A stretch of DNA of 64,000 bases from Bacteroidales bacterium (GTDB taxonomy: Bacteria > Bacteroidota > Bacteroidia > Bacteroidales > UBA3824). The stretch is taken from NCBI GenBank assembly GCA_024413595.1, contig JAKSUC010000001.1, forward strand, positions 66,073 to 130,072, read 5' to 3'. The position numbers were made by a program, and so were the translations under genes. A model generated the notes under the pieces. That model made no database searches, was not told where the DNA came from, and saw only the letters and a program-made list of their open reading frames with translations. Numbering within the stretch: position 1 is the first letter of the stretch; the number at the start of each line of letters is the position of its first letter. Positions 1 to 9,182 of the stretch are shown one piece after another.

Positions 1-2
1 AT

Positions 3-599
3 TATAACAATATAAATATCGTTTGCAACGAGTTTGATACTTTTATTATTCGTCCATATATGCCACACTCTGTTGTAATCGAAAAAGATGCTAAATTGCT
101 GAGTATCTGTATAAATAAGAATTGTGTAACTCTTAAAAATAAAGAATGTATTATTCAACAAATTAATAACAAAATTAACACCACTGAATTATCAAATATA
201 ATTACTCAACAATTACAAGAAAAACTATTAGAGTCTGTAGAATATATTTTTGAAAGCTCAGATAGTCTTTGTGTTGATATTCCAACCGAAATATTAGAAA
301 TTGCCAACAAAATTGAACAACAAGCTGATTGTTGTATTTCGCTTAATCAACTTTCAGATGAAGTTTTTGTTAGTAAATATCATTTAGTAAGAAAATTCAA
401 AGCAAAATTTGGACTTACTCCGCATCAATTTTTAATTCAAATAAGAATACGAAAATCTCAAAAATCAATAGCTTCTGGCAATAGACTTATCGACGCAGCT
501 CTTGATAATGGCTTTTTTGATTCTAGTCATTTTAGCAAATGTTTCGAAAAAATTGTAGGTGTTTCTCCTTTAAATTATAAGAAAGCGATAAATAAATAG
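3..599 (+). CDS. AraC-family transcriptional regulator, 5' end outside window
   Basis: This is a DNA-binding regulator of the AraC/XylS family. The last 100 or so residues carry the two helix-turn-helix units typical of the family: the first around LNQLSDEVFVSKYHLVRKFK and the second around the AALDNGFFDSSHFSKCFE stretch, followed by the usual G-V-S-P-xx-Y ending. The frame stays open to the left edge of the window. The residues before the first ATG (position 60) read TFIIRPYMPHSV, which looks like the end of an AraC-type cupin sensor domain, so the gene very probably starts outside the window. The next gene encodes a small cupin protein on the same strand and may be its target. The inducer cannot be told from the sequence. 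Confidence 0.85.
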   Translation, partial: YNNINIVCNEFDTFIIRPYMPHSVVIEKDAKLLSICINKNCVTLKNKECIIQQINNKINTTELSNIITQQLQEKLLESVEYIFESSDSLCVDIPTEILEIANKIEQQADCCISLNQLSDEVFVSKYHLVRKFKAKFGLTPHQFLIQIRIRKSQKSIASGNRLIDAALDNGFFDSSHFSKCFEKIVGVSPLNYKKAINK

Positions 600-708
600 T
601 TGAAAGTAAAATAATTTGTGTTTTTATAAAAATGCGCAATTTTTTACAATTTTTAGAAGATTTGACCTTTTATTTTTGCATCATCAAAACAATAAATTTT
701 TCAAGAAA

Positions 709-1092
709 ATGAATACATTTGAAAATTTCAACAATGGCAAATTATTATTGCCAAACAAAGAAGTAAAGTTTGATGAATTAAAATGGAGTCAACATCCAAC
801 TTTTAAAGGTGTAGCTCTGAAACATTTAATTACAGCAAAAGACACCAATGGCGAATTTAGTTATCATCTTGTAAGAATTGATCCAAATTGTGAAATTGGT
901 AATCATATTCATGCCACACAATTAGAAACTCACGAAGTTATAGAAGGTTATGGCATTTGTAGCAATGATGGTGAAAAGTTGGATTATAATCCAGGAACAA
1001 TTTCAATAATTCCTGCAAAAATTAACCATTTAGTAAAAGCAGGAGATAAAGGTTTATTATTATTTGCAAAATTTTTCCCTGCATTGTGCTAA
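709..1092 (+). CDS. Small cupin-domain protein
   Basis: A 127-residue single-domain cupin. The metal-site pattern is visible as NHIHATQLETHEVIEGYG (two His, a Glu and a later His in the NH of PAKINHLVKAG), and the protein ends in a beta-rich stretch. Small cupins of this kind bind a metal or a small ligand, and the substrate is unknown here. I place the start at the ATG at 709. The frame is open back to 616, but the extra residues are low-complexity and Phe-rich, unlike the rest of the protein. The gene lies about 110 bases behind the AraC-type regulator on the same strand, which suggests a regulator-effector pair. A hairpin follows the stop codon. Confidence 0.75.
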   Translation: MNTFENFNNGKLLLPNKEVKFDELKWSQHPTFKGVALKHLITAKDTNGEFSYHLVRIDPNCEIGNHIHATQLETHEVIEGYGICSNDGEKLDYNPGTISIIPAKINHLVKAGDKGLLLFAKFFPALC

Positions 1093-1094
1093 CA

Positions 1095-1130
1095 AAAACA
1101 GCCACAAGTTGGTATCTTGTGGCTGTTTTA
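1095..1130. terminator. Bidirectional hairpin terminator
   Basis: An inverted repeat with arms GCCACAAG and CTTGTGGC, extended by an A-run on the left and a T-run on the right, lies between the convergent cupin and peptide-transporter genes. The symmetric A/T flanks would let it stop transcription from both sides. Confidence 0.8.
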
Positions 1131-1152
1131 ATTTTAATTAAACAATCAAATT

Positions 1153-2766
1153 CTATTGAACGCCTTTCATCATTTTTTTAAGTAATGGGCAAAGTGCAAA
1201 TAATACTATTGAAGCAATACCTGCCATTACAGCAAATAATGTGAAGAAATCAGTTAAATTTGCAATTTCAATTCCTAAAAAATGTTGAGTTTCACCATTT
1301 GTACTAGGTAAAAGTGTTGCTAATTTTCCAGCAAAAATGTTTGAAGCAGCATTACTCATAAACCAAACGCCCATCAATAATGAAGCAAGTCGAGCTGGAG
1401 AAAGTTTATTTACCATTGAAAGTCCTATTGGTGAAAGACTTAATTCGCCAATTGTATGTAAGAAATATAAAGCAAATAACCACCACATTGAAACTTTTGT
1501 AGTTTGATCAGCATCTTTTGTTGCAATTGCTATAACAATATATCCTAAAGATAACAACATCAAACCAATAGCTTGTTTTGCAGGAGAAAAAGGTTCTAAA
1601 TTACGTTTACCTAAAAATTCCCAAAGCATTGCCATAATAGGAGCAAAGCAAACCACTACAATTGGGTTAATTGATTGAAACCATGTTGTTGGCATTGTCC
1701 AATCTCCAATAGTTCTATCTACTTGTTTTTCAGCAAACAATGTTAAAGAAGAACCAGCTTGTTCAAATGCTGACCAGAAAAATATCACAAATACTGCAAT
1801 TATATAAATTACTCCAATTCTACATTTTTCAATTGTTGTAAGTCCTTTATCAGTAATAATAAATATTGGAAGTGCAATTGCTATAGCATAAATTGATGCA
1901 GAAATATAATCGTTGAAACTTTCAGAATTAAAAGCAAATAAAATAAATAAAGCAATAGCTCCTAAAATACAACCCCATAAACGTATAGGTGAATTTTTAA
2001 CATCATTTGAAACACCTTCTTTATTAGCATTTTTTTCAGCCAATTCATCTTTTTCTTTTCTAAGTTCACTTTCTCTAGGAGGTAGTCCAATTTGAAGACC
2101 TTCAGGAGTTTTAAGATATTTGTTTTTAAACAACCAAAATACTAAAATAGAGAAAACCATTGCAACACCAGCACAGAAAAATCCCCATTTAAAACCAGCA
2201 GGATTCATCCAGTTTCCTTCGCCTAAAGAACCACAAATTAATGGAGCAATAAAAGCACCTACATTTATACCCATGTAGAAAATTGTGAAAGCAGAGTCTT
2301 TCCTTGTGTCGGTTTTTTCGTATAAATCGCCAACCATAGTTGAAATATTTGGTTTAAAAAATCCATTACCAAATATCAAACACGCTAATCCTGTAAACAT
2401 CAATATCATAGAAAATGAATTGTCAACAGAAGCGTCAATAGTTCCATTTTCTGCAAAAATTGATTGTTTAACAAAACAAGCAGAAGCAAACATCAAAAAT
2501 TGTCCCACAGCCATAATCAAACCGCCAGCAATAATTGATCGTCGATTTCCCCAATATTTGTCGGCAATATATCCGCCAAGTAAAGGTGTTAAATATACAA
2601 GTCCTGTGTAAGAACCATAAATTTGAGAAGCCATACTATCGTTAAAAAACGCTGCTACCAAGTATAATACAAACAAGGCTCGCATTCCGTAATAGCTAAA
2701 TCTTTCTGCCATTTCAGTTACAAATAGCAAGTAAAGTCCCTTGGGATGACCTTTTGAATTACTCAT
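1153..2766 (-). CDS. POT/PTR-family proton-coupled peptide transporter
   Basis: A 537-residue inner-membrane transporter of the major facilitator superfamily that imports di- and tripeptides with protons. The family signature ExxERFxYYG is at residues 18-27 (E18, E21, R22, F23, Y25, Y26, G27), and the second POT motif FYMGINVG is at about 163-170. Some 12 to 14 hydrophobic segments follow along the length. The start at 2766 is chosen because it leaves a short cytoplasmic N-terminus directly before the ExxER motif and has an AAGGAAA ribosome-binding site. The frame is open to 2871, but those 35 residues have no counterpart in the family. It is the only obvious peptide importer in the window. 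Confidence 0.92.
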   Translation of the reverse strand: MSNSKGHPKGLYLLFVTEMAERFSYYGMRALFVLYLVAAFFNDSMASQIYGSYTGLVYLTPLLGGYIADKYWGNRRSIIAGGLIMAVGQFLMFASACFVKQSIFAENGTIDASVDNSFSMILMFTGLACLIFGNGFFKPNISTMVGDLYEKTDTRKDSAFTIFYMGINVGAFIAPLICGSLGEGNWMNPAGFKWGFFCAGVAMVFSILVFWLFKNKYLKTPEGLQIGLPPRESELRKEKDELAEKNANKEGVSNDVKNSPIRLWGCILGAIALFILFAFNSESFNDYISASIYAIAIALPIFIITDKGLTTIEKCRIGVIYIIAVFVIFFWSAFEQAGSSLTLFAEKQVDRTIGDWTMPTTWFQSINPIVVVCFAPIMAMLWEFLGKRNLEPFSPAKQAIGLMLLSLGYIVIAIATKDADQTTKVSMWWLFALYFLHTIGELSLSPIGLSMVNKLSPARLASLLMGVWFMSNAASNIFAGKLATLLPSTNGETQHFLGIEIANLTDFFTLFAVMAGIASIVLFALCPLLKKMMKGVQ

Positions 2767-2863
2767 AACTTTTTCCTTTTTTTTATTTAAGGCAAAGTTA
2801 AAATTATCTTTGTGTTTAAAGAAAGGTTTTTGAAAAATAAAATGAATATTTTTAGAAATATTT

Positions 2864-2900
2864 TTCGGCAAAATTGAAATTCAATTTTAATTTTGCCGAA
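2864..2900. repeat. Inverted repeat unit 1 (left flank of ATPase gene)
   Basis: A 37-base inverted repeat with outer arms TTCGGCAAAATT and AATTTTGCCGAA. It begins 3 bases beyond the stop codon of the AAA/DUF4143 ATPase gene. Two more units of the same motif lie just upstream of that gene (4140-4174 and 4232-4270). It may double as a terminator for the ATPase gene. Confidence 0.85.
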
Positions 2901-2903
2901 AAA

Positions 2904-4124
2904 TTAGATGTATGATATTGGTACAATTGATAGTTTTTCAGAATATTTTACTATTTTTTCTGCTAAACAAAGAATACATCCTTGTCCCATTGTCATATTT
3001 GGAATGTCTTTTAACACAGGAAAATTTTTTGCCATAGTAGAAGATGGTTGTGCAGATTTTTTAATTTCTATTGGATATATAGTATTGTCTTTAACTATTA
3101 ATAAATCAATTTCTTTTTGATCTCTATCTCGATAATAGTACAGATTTTGAACATCAATTCCAATATTTTTGTAAGATTTATAAATTTCAGAAATAACAAA
3201 TGTTTCAAAAATATTACCTGCCATAGCTCCATTTTTCAATACTTCGGGAGATGTCCAACCAACTAAAAAACATACAAGTCCTGTATCAAGAAAATATATT
3301 TTAGGAGTTTTGATTGTACGTTTAAATATATTATTTTCGTATGGTTTTAAAATATATATTAAACCAGACGATTCAAGAACAGAAATCCAAGCTTGAACTG
3401 TTTGTAATGAAATTCCTATTGAACGTGCAATGTCGTTAGGTATCAATAATTCACCTGTTCTTGAAGCTAATGCAACTAAAAATTTATAAAATAAATTGTC
3501 GTTTTTTATATTTATTATCTCTTTAACATCACGTTGAATATATGATTTTACATACGAATTATAAAAAAAATGCCAATCATTATCTTTATTTATTAGTTCA
3601 GGCATTGAGCCTCTAAATATTTTTTCCCAAATTTCAATATTTGTGTTTAAACAAGATTTTCTATTTTCAAAATAACTATCAGTAGGTAAAAATGGTTCAT
3701 TAAAATTGATTCTTTGTAATTCTCTTATTGAAAAAGGTGGAAGTTCTAAAATTCCAATTCTTCCAGCTAATGATTCTGATACATTTTTCATTAACTGATA
3801 TGTTTGAGAACCTGTTAAGCAATATATTCCTTTAGTATCTTGTTGATCTACAAGATATTTTATTCTTTTAAAAAGATTAGGAGAATATTGAATTTCATCT
3901 ATTATTAAAGGTGTTTTATGGTTTTGAAAAAATTGAACTTCATCATTTTTCGCTAAATCATATTCAATAATATCATCTAGAGTAATATATTCGTAATTAT
4001 CAGATAATAAATGCTTTAATAATGTAGATTTTCCTACTTGACGAGCTCCTGTTAATAAAACAACTTTAAATTGTTTTAAATATTTTAATAAAGTATTTTC
4101 TATTAATCGTGGTAAATAATTCAT
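2904..4124 (-). CDS. AAA ATPase with DUF4143 domain
   Basis: A 406-residue member of the large AAA_14/DUF4143 family. The Walker A motif GARQVGKST is at residues 26-34 and Walker B LIIDEIQ at 73-79. A sensor-like TGSQ and an Arg-rich ELPPFSIREL segment follow. The C-terminal half has the winged-helix part (GISLQTVQAWISVLESSGLI) and the DUF4143 nuclease-like fold with YYYRDRDQKEIDLLI. Members occur in many near-identical copies in Bacteroidota and archaea. Their cellular role is not settled. The gene is bounded on both sides by the same inverted repeat, which suggests it moved as a unit or is controlled through it. No neighbour shares its strand closely enough to be in an operon with it. Confidence 0.85.
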   Translation of the reverse strand: MNYLPRLIENTLLKYLKQFKVVLLTGARQVGKSTLLKHLLSDNYEYITLDDIIEYDLAKNDEVQFFQNHKTPLIIDEIQYSPNLFKRIKYLVDQQDTKGIYCLTGSQTYQLMKNVSESLAGRIGILELPPFSIRELQRINFNEPFLPTDSYFENRKSCLNTNIEIWEKIFRGSMPELINKDNDWHFFYNSYVKSYIQRDVKEIINIKNDNLFYKFLVALASRTGELLIPNDIARSIGISLQTVQAWISVLESSGLIYILKPYENNIFKRTIKTPKIYFLDTGLVCFLVGWTSPEVLKNGAMAGNIFETFVISEIYKSYKNIGIDVQNLYYYRDRDQKEIDLLIVKDNTIYPIEIKKSAQPSSTMAKNFPVLKDIPNMTMGQGCILCLAEKIVKYSEKLSIVPISYI

Positions 4125-4139
4125 ACATCTTCTATTTTA

Positions 4140-4174
4140 TCGGCAAAATTAAAATATAATTTTAATTTTGCCGA
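4140..4174. repeat. Inverted repeat unit 2 (upstream of ATPase gene)
   Basis: A 35-base inverted repeat with arms TCGGCAAAATTAAAAT and TTTTAATTTTGCCGA, nearly perfect. It starts 15 bases upstream of the ATPase start codon, so it should be in its 5' leader or promoter. Confidence 0.85.
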
Positions 4175-4231
4175 AGTTTTTAGCATATTTTATTTTCAGA
4201 AACGTACTTTTACCTATTTTATTATGATATA

Positions 4232-4270
4232 TTTCGGCAAAATTAAAATACAACTTTAATATTGCCGAAA
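4232..4270. repeat. Inverted repeat unit 3 (upstream of ATPase gene)
   Basis: The third copy has arms TTTCGGCAAAATTAAA and TTTAATATTGCCGAAA, with one mismatch in the arm. It lies about 57 bases beyond unit 2 and before the promoter of tRNA-Glu. Confidence 0.85.
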
Positions 4271-4293
4271 TAAATATTTTTCAATAAAAAAAA

Positions 4294-4323
4294 TTGTTTA
4301 ATAAAAAATACTTAGTAAATTTG
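4294..4323 (+). promoter_or_regulatory. Promoter of tRNA-Glu
   Basis: A -33 TTG at 4294-4296 and a -7 box TAAATTTG at 4316-4323 with 19 bases between them match the Bacteroidota sigma-ABfr promoter. The tRNA begins 22 bases after the -7 box. Confidence 0.7.
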
Positions 4324-4344
4324 CAACGAAAAAATAAACATATT

Positions 4345-4416
4345 GGCCCTATCTTCTAACGGTTAGGAAAACAGATTCTCATTCTGTGAATTGGGGTTCG
4401 ATTCCCCATGGGGCTA
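4345..4416 (+). tRNA. tRNA-Glu (anticodon CTC)
   Basis: The cloverleaf can be drawn by hand. The acceptor is GGCCCTA with TGGGGCT, where the first pair is G-U. The D arm is around TTCTAACGGTTAGGAA. The anticodon stem ACAGA/TCTGT encloses the loop TTCTCAT, which gives anticodon CTC. The T arm is TGGGG-TTCGATT-CCCCA. No CCA is encoded. The more common Bacteroidota tRNA-Glu has TTC, so this looks like the minor isoacceptor for GAG codons. Confidence 0.85.
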
Positions 4417-4485
4417 CAAATATTATTTTTATAATAAATTCTCATCTCTTTTATTTTCAATAAATAGTTTTTTATTAGAAAAGTT

Positions 4486-4493
4486 TATCTTTG
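4486..4493 (+). promoter_or_regulatory. -7 box for the purine gene pair
   Basis: TATCTTTG fits the Bacteroidota consensus TAnnTTTG and lies 27 bases before the chosen start codon of the IMP cyclohydrolase gene. Confidence 0.65.
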
Positions 4494-4520
4494 CAAAAAA
4501 TTCAAGATAATTATTATACA

Positions 4521-5237
4521 ATGAAAATAGAAACATTATCAACAGAACTTTCCAAAACTACATACCCAGGTCGTGGTATTGTAATCGGAAAAAGCAAAGA
4601 CAATAAGTACGCTGTTACAGCATACTTTATTATGGGACGTAGCGAAAATTCTAGAAATCGAGTTTTTGTTGAAGACGGCGACGGAATTCGTACACAAGCA
4701 TTTGATCCTTCTAAATTAACTGATCCAAGTTTAATTATTTATGCTCCAGTTCGTGTTTTAGGCAACAATACTATTGTTACAAATGGAGATCAAACCGACA
4801 CTATTTATGATCTTATGAACCAAGAGCAAACTTTTGAAATGTCGCTTCGTACACGTCAATTTGAACCTGATGGACCTAATTTTACTCCTCGTATTTCAGG
4901 AATAATGAATGTTTGTAATGGAAAATATTCTTTTCAAATGTCTATTTTAAAATCAGACAATGGTCGTCCTGAGTCAAATTGTAGATATACATTCTCTTAC
5001 GATAATCCAATTGCTGGTGAAGGTCGTTTTATTCATACTTATATGCAAGATGGAAATCCTTTACCAAGTTTTGAAGGAGAACCTACTTTGGTTGACATTC
5101 AAGGTGATATTGATGAATTTACAAATCTTGTTTGGAACAATTTAAATCCTGATAATAAAGTATCATTATTTACAAGATTTATCGACATTCAAACAGGTAA
5201 ATTTGAGTCTAGAATTATAAATAAAAATACAAAATAA
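4521..5237 (+). CDS. IMP cyclohydrolase, PurO-like (PF07826 type)
   Basis: A 238-residue protein that I recognise as the stand-alone IMP cyclohydrolase family related to archaeal PurO. It closes FAICAR to IMP, the last step of purine synthesis. The N-terminal PGRGIVIGKS segment, the AYFIMGRSENSRNR stretch and the later PRISG and TYMQDG motifs are typical. It does not resemble the N-terminal cyclohydrolase domain of bifunctional PurH. The start at 4521 is used because a -7 promoter box sits at 4486-4493, just before it. The next gene, 3 bases downstream, encodes the formyltransferase that makes its substrate, so the two enzymes together replace PurH. Confidence 0.85.
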   Translation: MKIETLSTELSKTTYPGRGIVIGKSKDNKYAVTAYFIMGRSENSRNRVFVEDGDGIRTQAFDPSKLTDPSLIIYAPVRVLGNNTIVTNGDQTDTIYDLMNQEQTFEMSLRTRQFEPDGPNFTPRISGIMNVCNGKYSFQMSILKSDNGRPESNCRYTFSYDNPIAGEGRFIHTYMQDGNPLPSFEGEPTLVDIQGDIDEFTNLVWNNLNPDNKVSLFTRFIDIQTGKFESRIINKNTK

Positions 5238-5240
5238 GTT

Positions 5241-6419
5241 ATGCAAGAATATCAATTAAAATATGGTTGTAATCCCAACCAAAAACCTGCTCGCATTTAT
5301 ATGAAAAATGGCGAATTACCAGTTGAAGTTCTCAATGGTAGAGCTGGTTACATTAATTTTCTTGATGCTTTTAATGGTTGGCAATTAGTTTCTGAACTAA
5401 AAAAAGCAACAGGTTTAGCTTCTGCAACTTCGTTTAAACATGTTTCTCCTGCTGGAGCTGCTGTTGGATTGCCACTTTCAGATGTTGAGAAAAAAATTTA
5501 TTGGGCAGATGATTTAAACATCGAATTTACACCTCTTGCAAATGCTTATATTCGTGCTCGTGGTGCTGATAGAATGTCTTCGTTTGGTGATTTTATTTCA
5601 TTATCAGACGTTTGTGATAAATCTACTGCTTTAGTTATTAAACGTGAAGTTTCTGATGGCGTTATTGCTCCTGGTTTTACTGATGAGGCATTAGAAATTC
5701 TTAAACAGAAAAAAAATGGTAACTATTGCATCATTAAAATAGATCCTAATTATAAACCAGAACCTATTGAATGTAAAGAAGTTTTTGGAATTACTTTTGA
5801 ACAAGGCAGAAACGAACTTAATATCGATGAAAATTTCTTTAACAATATAGTTACCAACAACAAAGCACTTACCGAACAAGCAAAAATTGACTTAACAATT
5901 GCAATGATAACATTAAAATATACACAGTCAAATTCTGTTTGTTATGTAAAAAATGGACAAGCAATTGGAATTGGAGCTGGTCAACAATCAAGAATACATT
6001 GTACACGTCTTGCAGGACAAAAAGCAGACAATTGGTGGTTGCGTCAATCTCCTCAAGTCCTTGGTCTTCAATTTGTTGATGGTATTAAACGTCCAGATCG
6101 TGACAATACAATTGACATTTATATTTCTGACGATTATATGGATGTTTTAGCAGAAGGTGAATGGCAAAAATTCTTTAAAGTTAAACCTGAAATTTTTACT
6201 CGTGAAGCAAAACGCGCTTGGCTTGATAAAAATACAGATGTTGCTCTTGGTTCTGACGCATTTTTCCCTTTTGGAGACAATATCGAACGTGCTAAAAAAT
6301 CTGGCGTAAAATATGTTGCTCAACCTGGTGGATCGCTTCGTGACGATAATGTTATCGACACTTGTAATAAATATGATATGGTGATGAGTTTTACTGGTAT
6401 TAGATTATTCCATCACTAA
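5241..6419 (+). CDS. AICAR formyltransferase, stand-alone
   Basis: A 392-residue phosphoribosylaminoimidazolecarboxamide formyltransferase, equivalent to the C-terminal domain of PurH. It transfers a formyl group from 10-formyl-tetrahydrofolate to AICAR. The catalytic Lys-His pair is seen in SFKHVSPAGAA at residues 66-67, and the late GSDAFFPFGDNIERA and AQPGGSLRDD segments are strongly conserved in the family. No cyclohydrolase domain is attached. The neighbouring PurO-like gene supplies it, with only 3 bases between the genes, so they are surely co-transcribed. A hairpin terminator follows. Confidence 0.92.
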   Translation: MQEYQLKYGCNPNQKPARIYMKNGELPVEVLNGRAGYINFLDAFNGWQLVSELKKATGLASATSFKHVSPAGAAVGLPLSDVEKKIYWADDLNIEFTPLANAYIRARGADRMSSFGDFISLSDVCDKSTALVIKREVSDGVIAPGFTDEALEILKQKKNGNYCIIKIDPNYKPEPIECKEVFGITFEQGRNELNIDENFFNNIVTNNKALTEQAKIDLTIAMITLKYTQSNSVCYVKNGQAIGIGAGQQSRIHCTRLAGQKADNWWLRQSPQVLGLQFVDGIKRPDRDNTIDIYISDDYMDVLAEGEWQKFFKVKPEIFTREAKRAWLDKNTDVALGSDAFFPFGDNIERAKKSGVKYVAQPGGSLRDDNVIDTCNKYDMVMSFTGIRLFHH

Positions 6420-6450
6420 GATAAATATTTATTAATAAATATTTTATATT

Positions 6451-6488
6451 AATAGGGAGTAAATTTAAAATTTATTCCCTATTTTTAT
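6451..6488 (+). terminator. Terminator of the purine gene pair
   Basis: Arms AATAGGGAGTAAATTT and AATTTATTCCCTATT form a hairpin followed by a run of T. Confidence 0.75.
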
Positions 6489-6529
6489 TTAAATATTTTT
6501 AAATATGTCAAACTATAAAAATAAATAAC

Positions 6530-6988
6530 ATGAGAAAAATTATTTTAATAATCAATCTGTTGATTATGAGTATTTTAGTAAATGCTCAAGATTTTCAAAA
6601 AGTAAAAGACGCTAAGTTGATTACAATTAAATTTGATTTTGAAGATGTACAAATTACCAAACCTAAAGGAATGACTTTAGATGATGCCAAAGTAATATAT
6701 CAAAAAGAATGGACTACCACTTTAGAACGTCAAAAAAAATGGTGTATAGGTTCTTTAAATGATGATTTAAAAGGAAAACTTGTATTTTTTGATAATAATG
6801 ATTATGAAATACAATTAATTTTAAAAGTTAGATTTATTACCGCCGATATTAACAAACCTATTTGTGATGCAATTTTTGTAGACAATTCAGGAACAGAATT
6901 ATATAAATATGAAGGTTTAACCGAAGATGATTTTAATGATATAGGACATAAATTTGCAGCTATTTTAAAAAAACAATTAAAGAAATAA
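6530..6988 (+). CDS. Secreted protein of unknown function
   Basis: A 152-residue protein with a clear signal peptide (MRKIILIINLLIMSILVNAQ, cleavage probably after the Ala of NAQ). The mature part alternates strands and Lys/Asp-rich helices and contains a single Cys pair (KWCIGSL and PICDAIF). I do not recognise a named family. Its order of strands suggests a small alpha/beta lipocalin-like or periplasmic fold, but this is a guess. It stands alone between two terminators. Confidence 0.65.
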   Translation: MRKIILIINLLIMSILVNAQDFQKVKDAKLITIKFDFEDVQITKPKGMTLDDAKVIYQKEWTTTLERQKKWCIGSLNDDLKGKLVFFDNNDYEIQLILKVRFITADINKPICDAIFVDNSGTELYKYEGLTEDDFNDIGHKFAAILKKQLKK

Positions 6989-7010
6989 AAAGTATTTTTA
7001 AGAAAATAAA

Positions 7011-7046
7011 AGAGGCTATTTCATTAGAAATAGCCTCTTTTATTAT
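7011..7046. terminator. Bidirectional hairpin terminator
   Basis: A perfect 12-bp stem (AGAGGCTATTTC / GAAATAGCCTCT) with an ATTA loop, A-rich on the left and T-rich on the right. It lies between two convergent genes. Confidence 0.88.
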
Positions 7047-7065
7047 TTAAAAGTCTAAAAAAATC

Positions 7066-8211
<1,146 letters not shown>

Positions 8212-8473
8212 CTAAATTATATTTTTTTAGTCAAGTTGATACATTAATTATTCTTAAAAATCATATTTAGATTTAACAATATAGAAAAATTTATACAAAT
8301 CACTTTTTTTATGATTTTATTAGTTGTAATATAATTGAATTTTTGAAAAATATTTTTGAATAATATTTATTTATTGTATGAAAATAACAAAAAAATAGGA
8401 AATTTGCATACAACATATCATTTAAATCCGTAAATTTACTAGAAAATTTTATAATTAATTTAAATTCACAAAA

Positions 8474-8830
8474 ATGAAAAAACTATTTTTAATTGCATGT
8501 GCAGCATTATCACTCACATTTGCATCTTGTGGTTCAAAATCTGCAGAAAACACAACAGACCAACAAAACCAAACAACAGAACAAACACAAGTTGTTCAAC
8601 AAGAAGCAGTTCAAGAAGTTGTTAATCAAGTTTTAGTTGATCTTACAAAGAAACTTAATGCTTTTAAAGCAAAAGTTGAAGCATCTTCAAAAGCTGATGC
8701 TGGAAATTTATTAACAGAAGCAAAATCAATTAAAGACGAAATTGATGCAGCTAGCCTTACAGATGAAGAAAAAGCAGGTTTAGTTGAAACTTTCAATGCT
8801 ATTGTTGAGATTGCTAAGAATTTAAAATAA
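8474..8830 (+). CDS. Small lipoprotein with coiled-coil
   Basis: A 118-residue lipoprotein. The lipobox is FASC with the acylated Cys at residue 19. A Gln/Thr/Val-rich linker (residues 25-50) leads to an amphipathic helical region of Lys, Glu and Ala residues that could form a coiled coil. It has no recognisable domain. The next gene, 32 bases on, encodes a small SH3-like protein, so the two may be co-transcribed. Confidence 0.65.
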   Translation: MKKLFLIACAALSLTFASCGSKSAENTTDQQNQTTEQTQVVQQEAVQEVVNQVLVDLTKKLNAFKAKVEASSKADAGNLLTEAKSIKDEIDAASLTDEEKAGLVETFNAIVEIAKNLK

Positions 8831-8862
8831 TTTTTGTAAATAACTCAAAATAATTATTTATT

Positions 8863-9093
8863 ATGGCAACTTATATCGTTAACACAAAAAGTTCTAACCT
8901 AAACGTTAGAAAATATCCTGGTACAGATGCTGCTATTGTTGGCAAACTTGCTAAGGGTGAAGAAGTTGAAGTTGAAGAAATTGTAGACGGTTGGGGTCGT
9001 ATCAAATATAATGATGAAACCGCTTATTGTTCAGCTGAATATCTAAAAGAAAAAGAAGTTACTGCTTCAGATTGGGACAACCTAAAATTCTAA
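8863..9093 (+). CDS. Small bacterial SH3-domain protein
   Basis: A 76-residue protein that is essentially one SH3b domain. The typical line LNVRKYPGTDAAIVGKLAKG is followed by DGWGRIKY and AYCSAEYL. SH3b domains bind peptidoglycan or peptides. There is no signal peptide, so it seems to stay in the cytoplasm or to be exported by another route. It follows the lipoprotein gene closely and ends before a strong terminator. Confidence 0.75.
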   Translation: MATYIVNTKSSNLNVRKYPGTDAAIVGKLAKGEEVEVEEIVDGWGRIKYNDETAYCSAEYLKEKEVTASDWDNLKF

Positions 9094-9123
9094 GCGTGAT
9101 TTAATTCTTATAATCCCTAAATA

Positions 9124-9168
9124 AAAAAATACCATCCATAAATTAGTTTTGTGGATGGTATTTTTTTG
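9124..9168. terminator. Bidirectional hairpin terminator
   Basis: Arms AATACCATCCATAA and TTTGTGGATGGTATT with an A-run before and a T-run after, between convergent genes. Confidence 0.85.
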
Positions 9169-9182
9169 TATTTCAATTTTCT

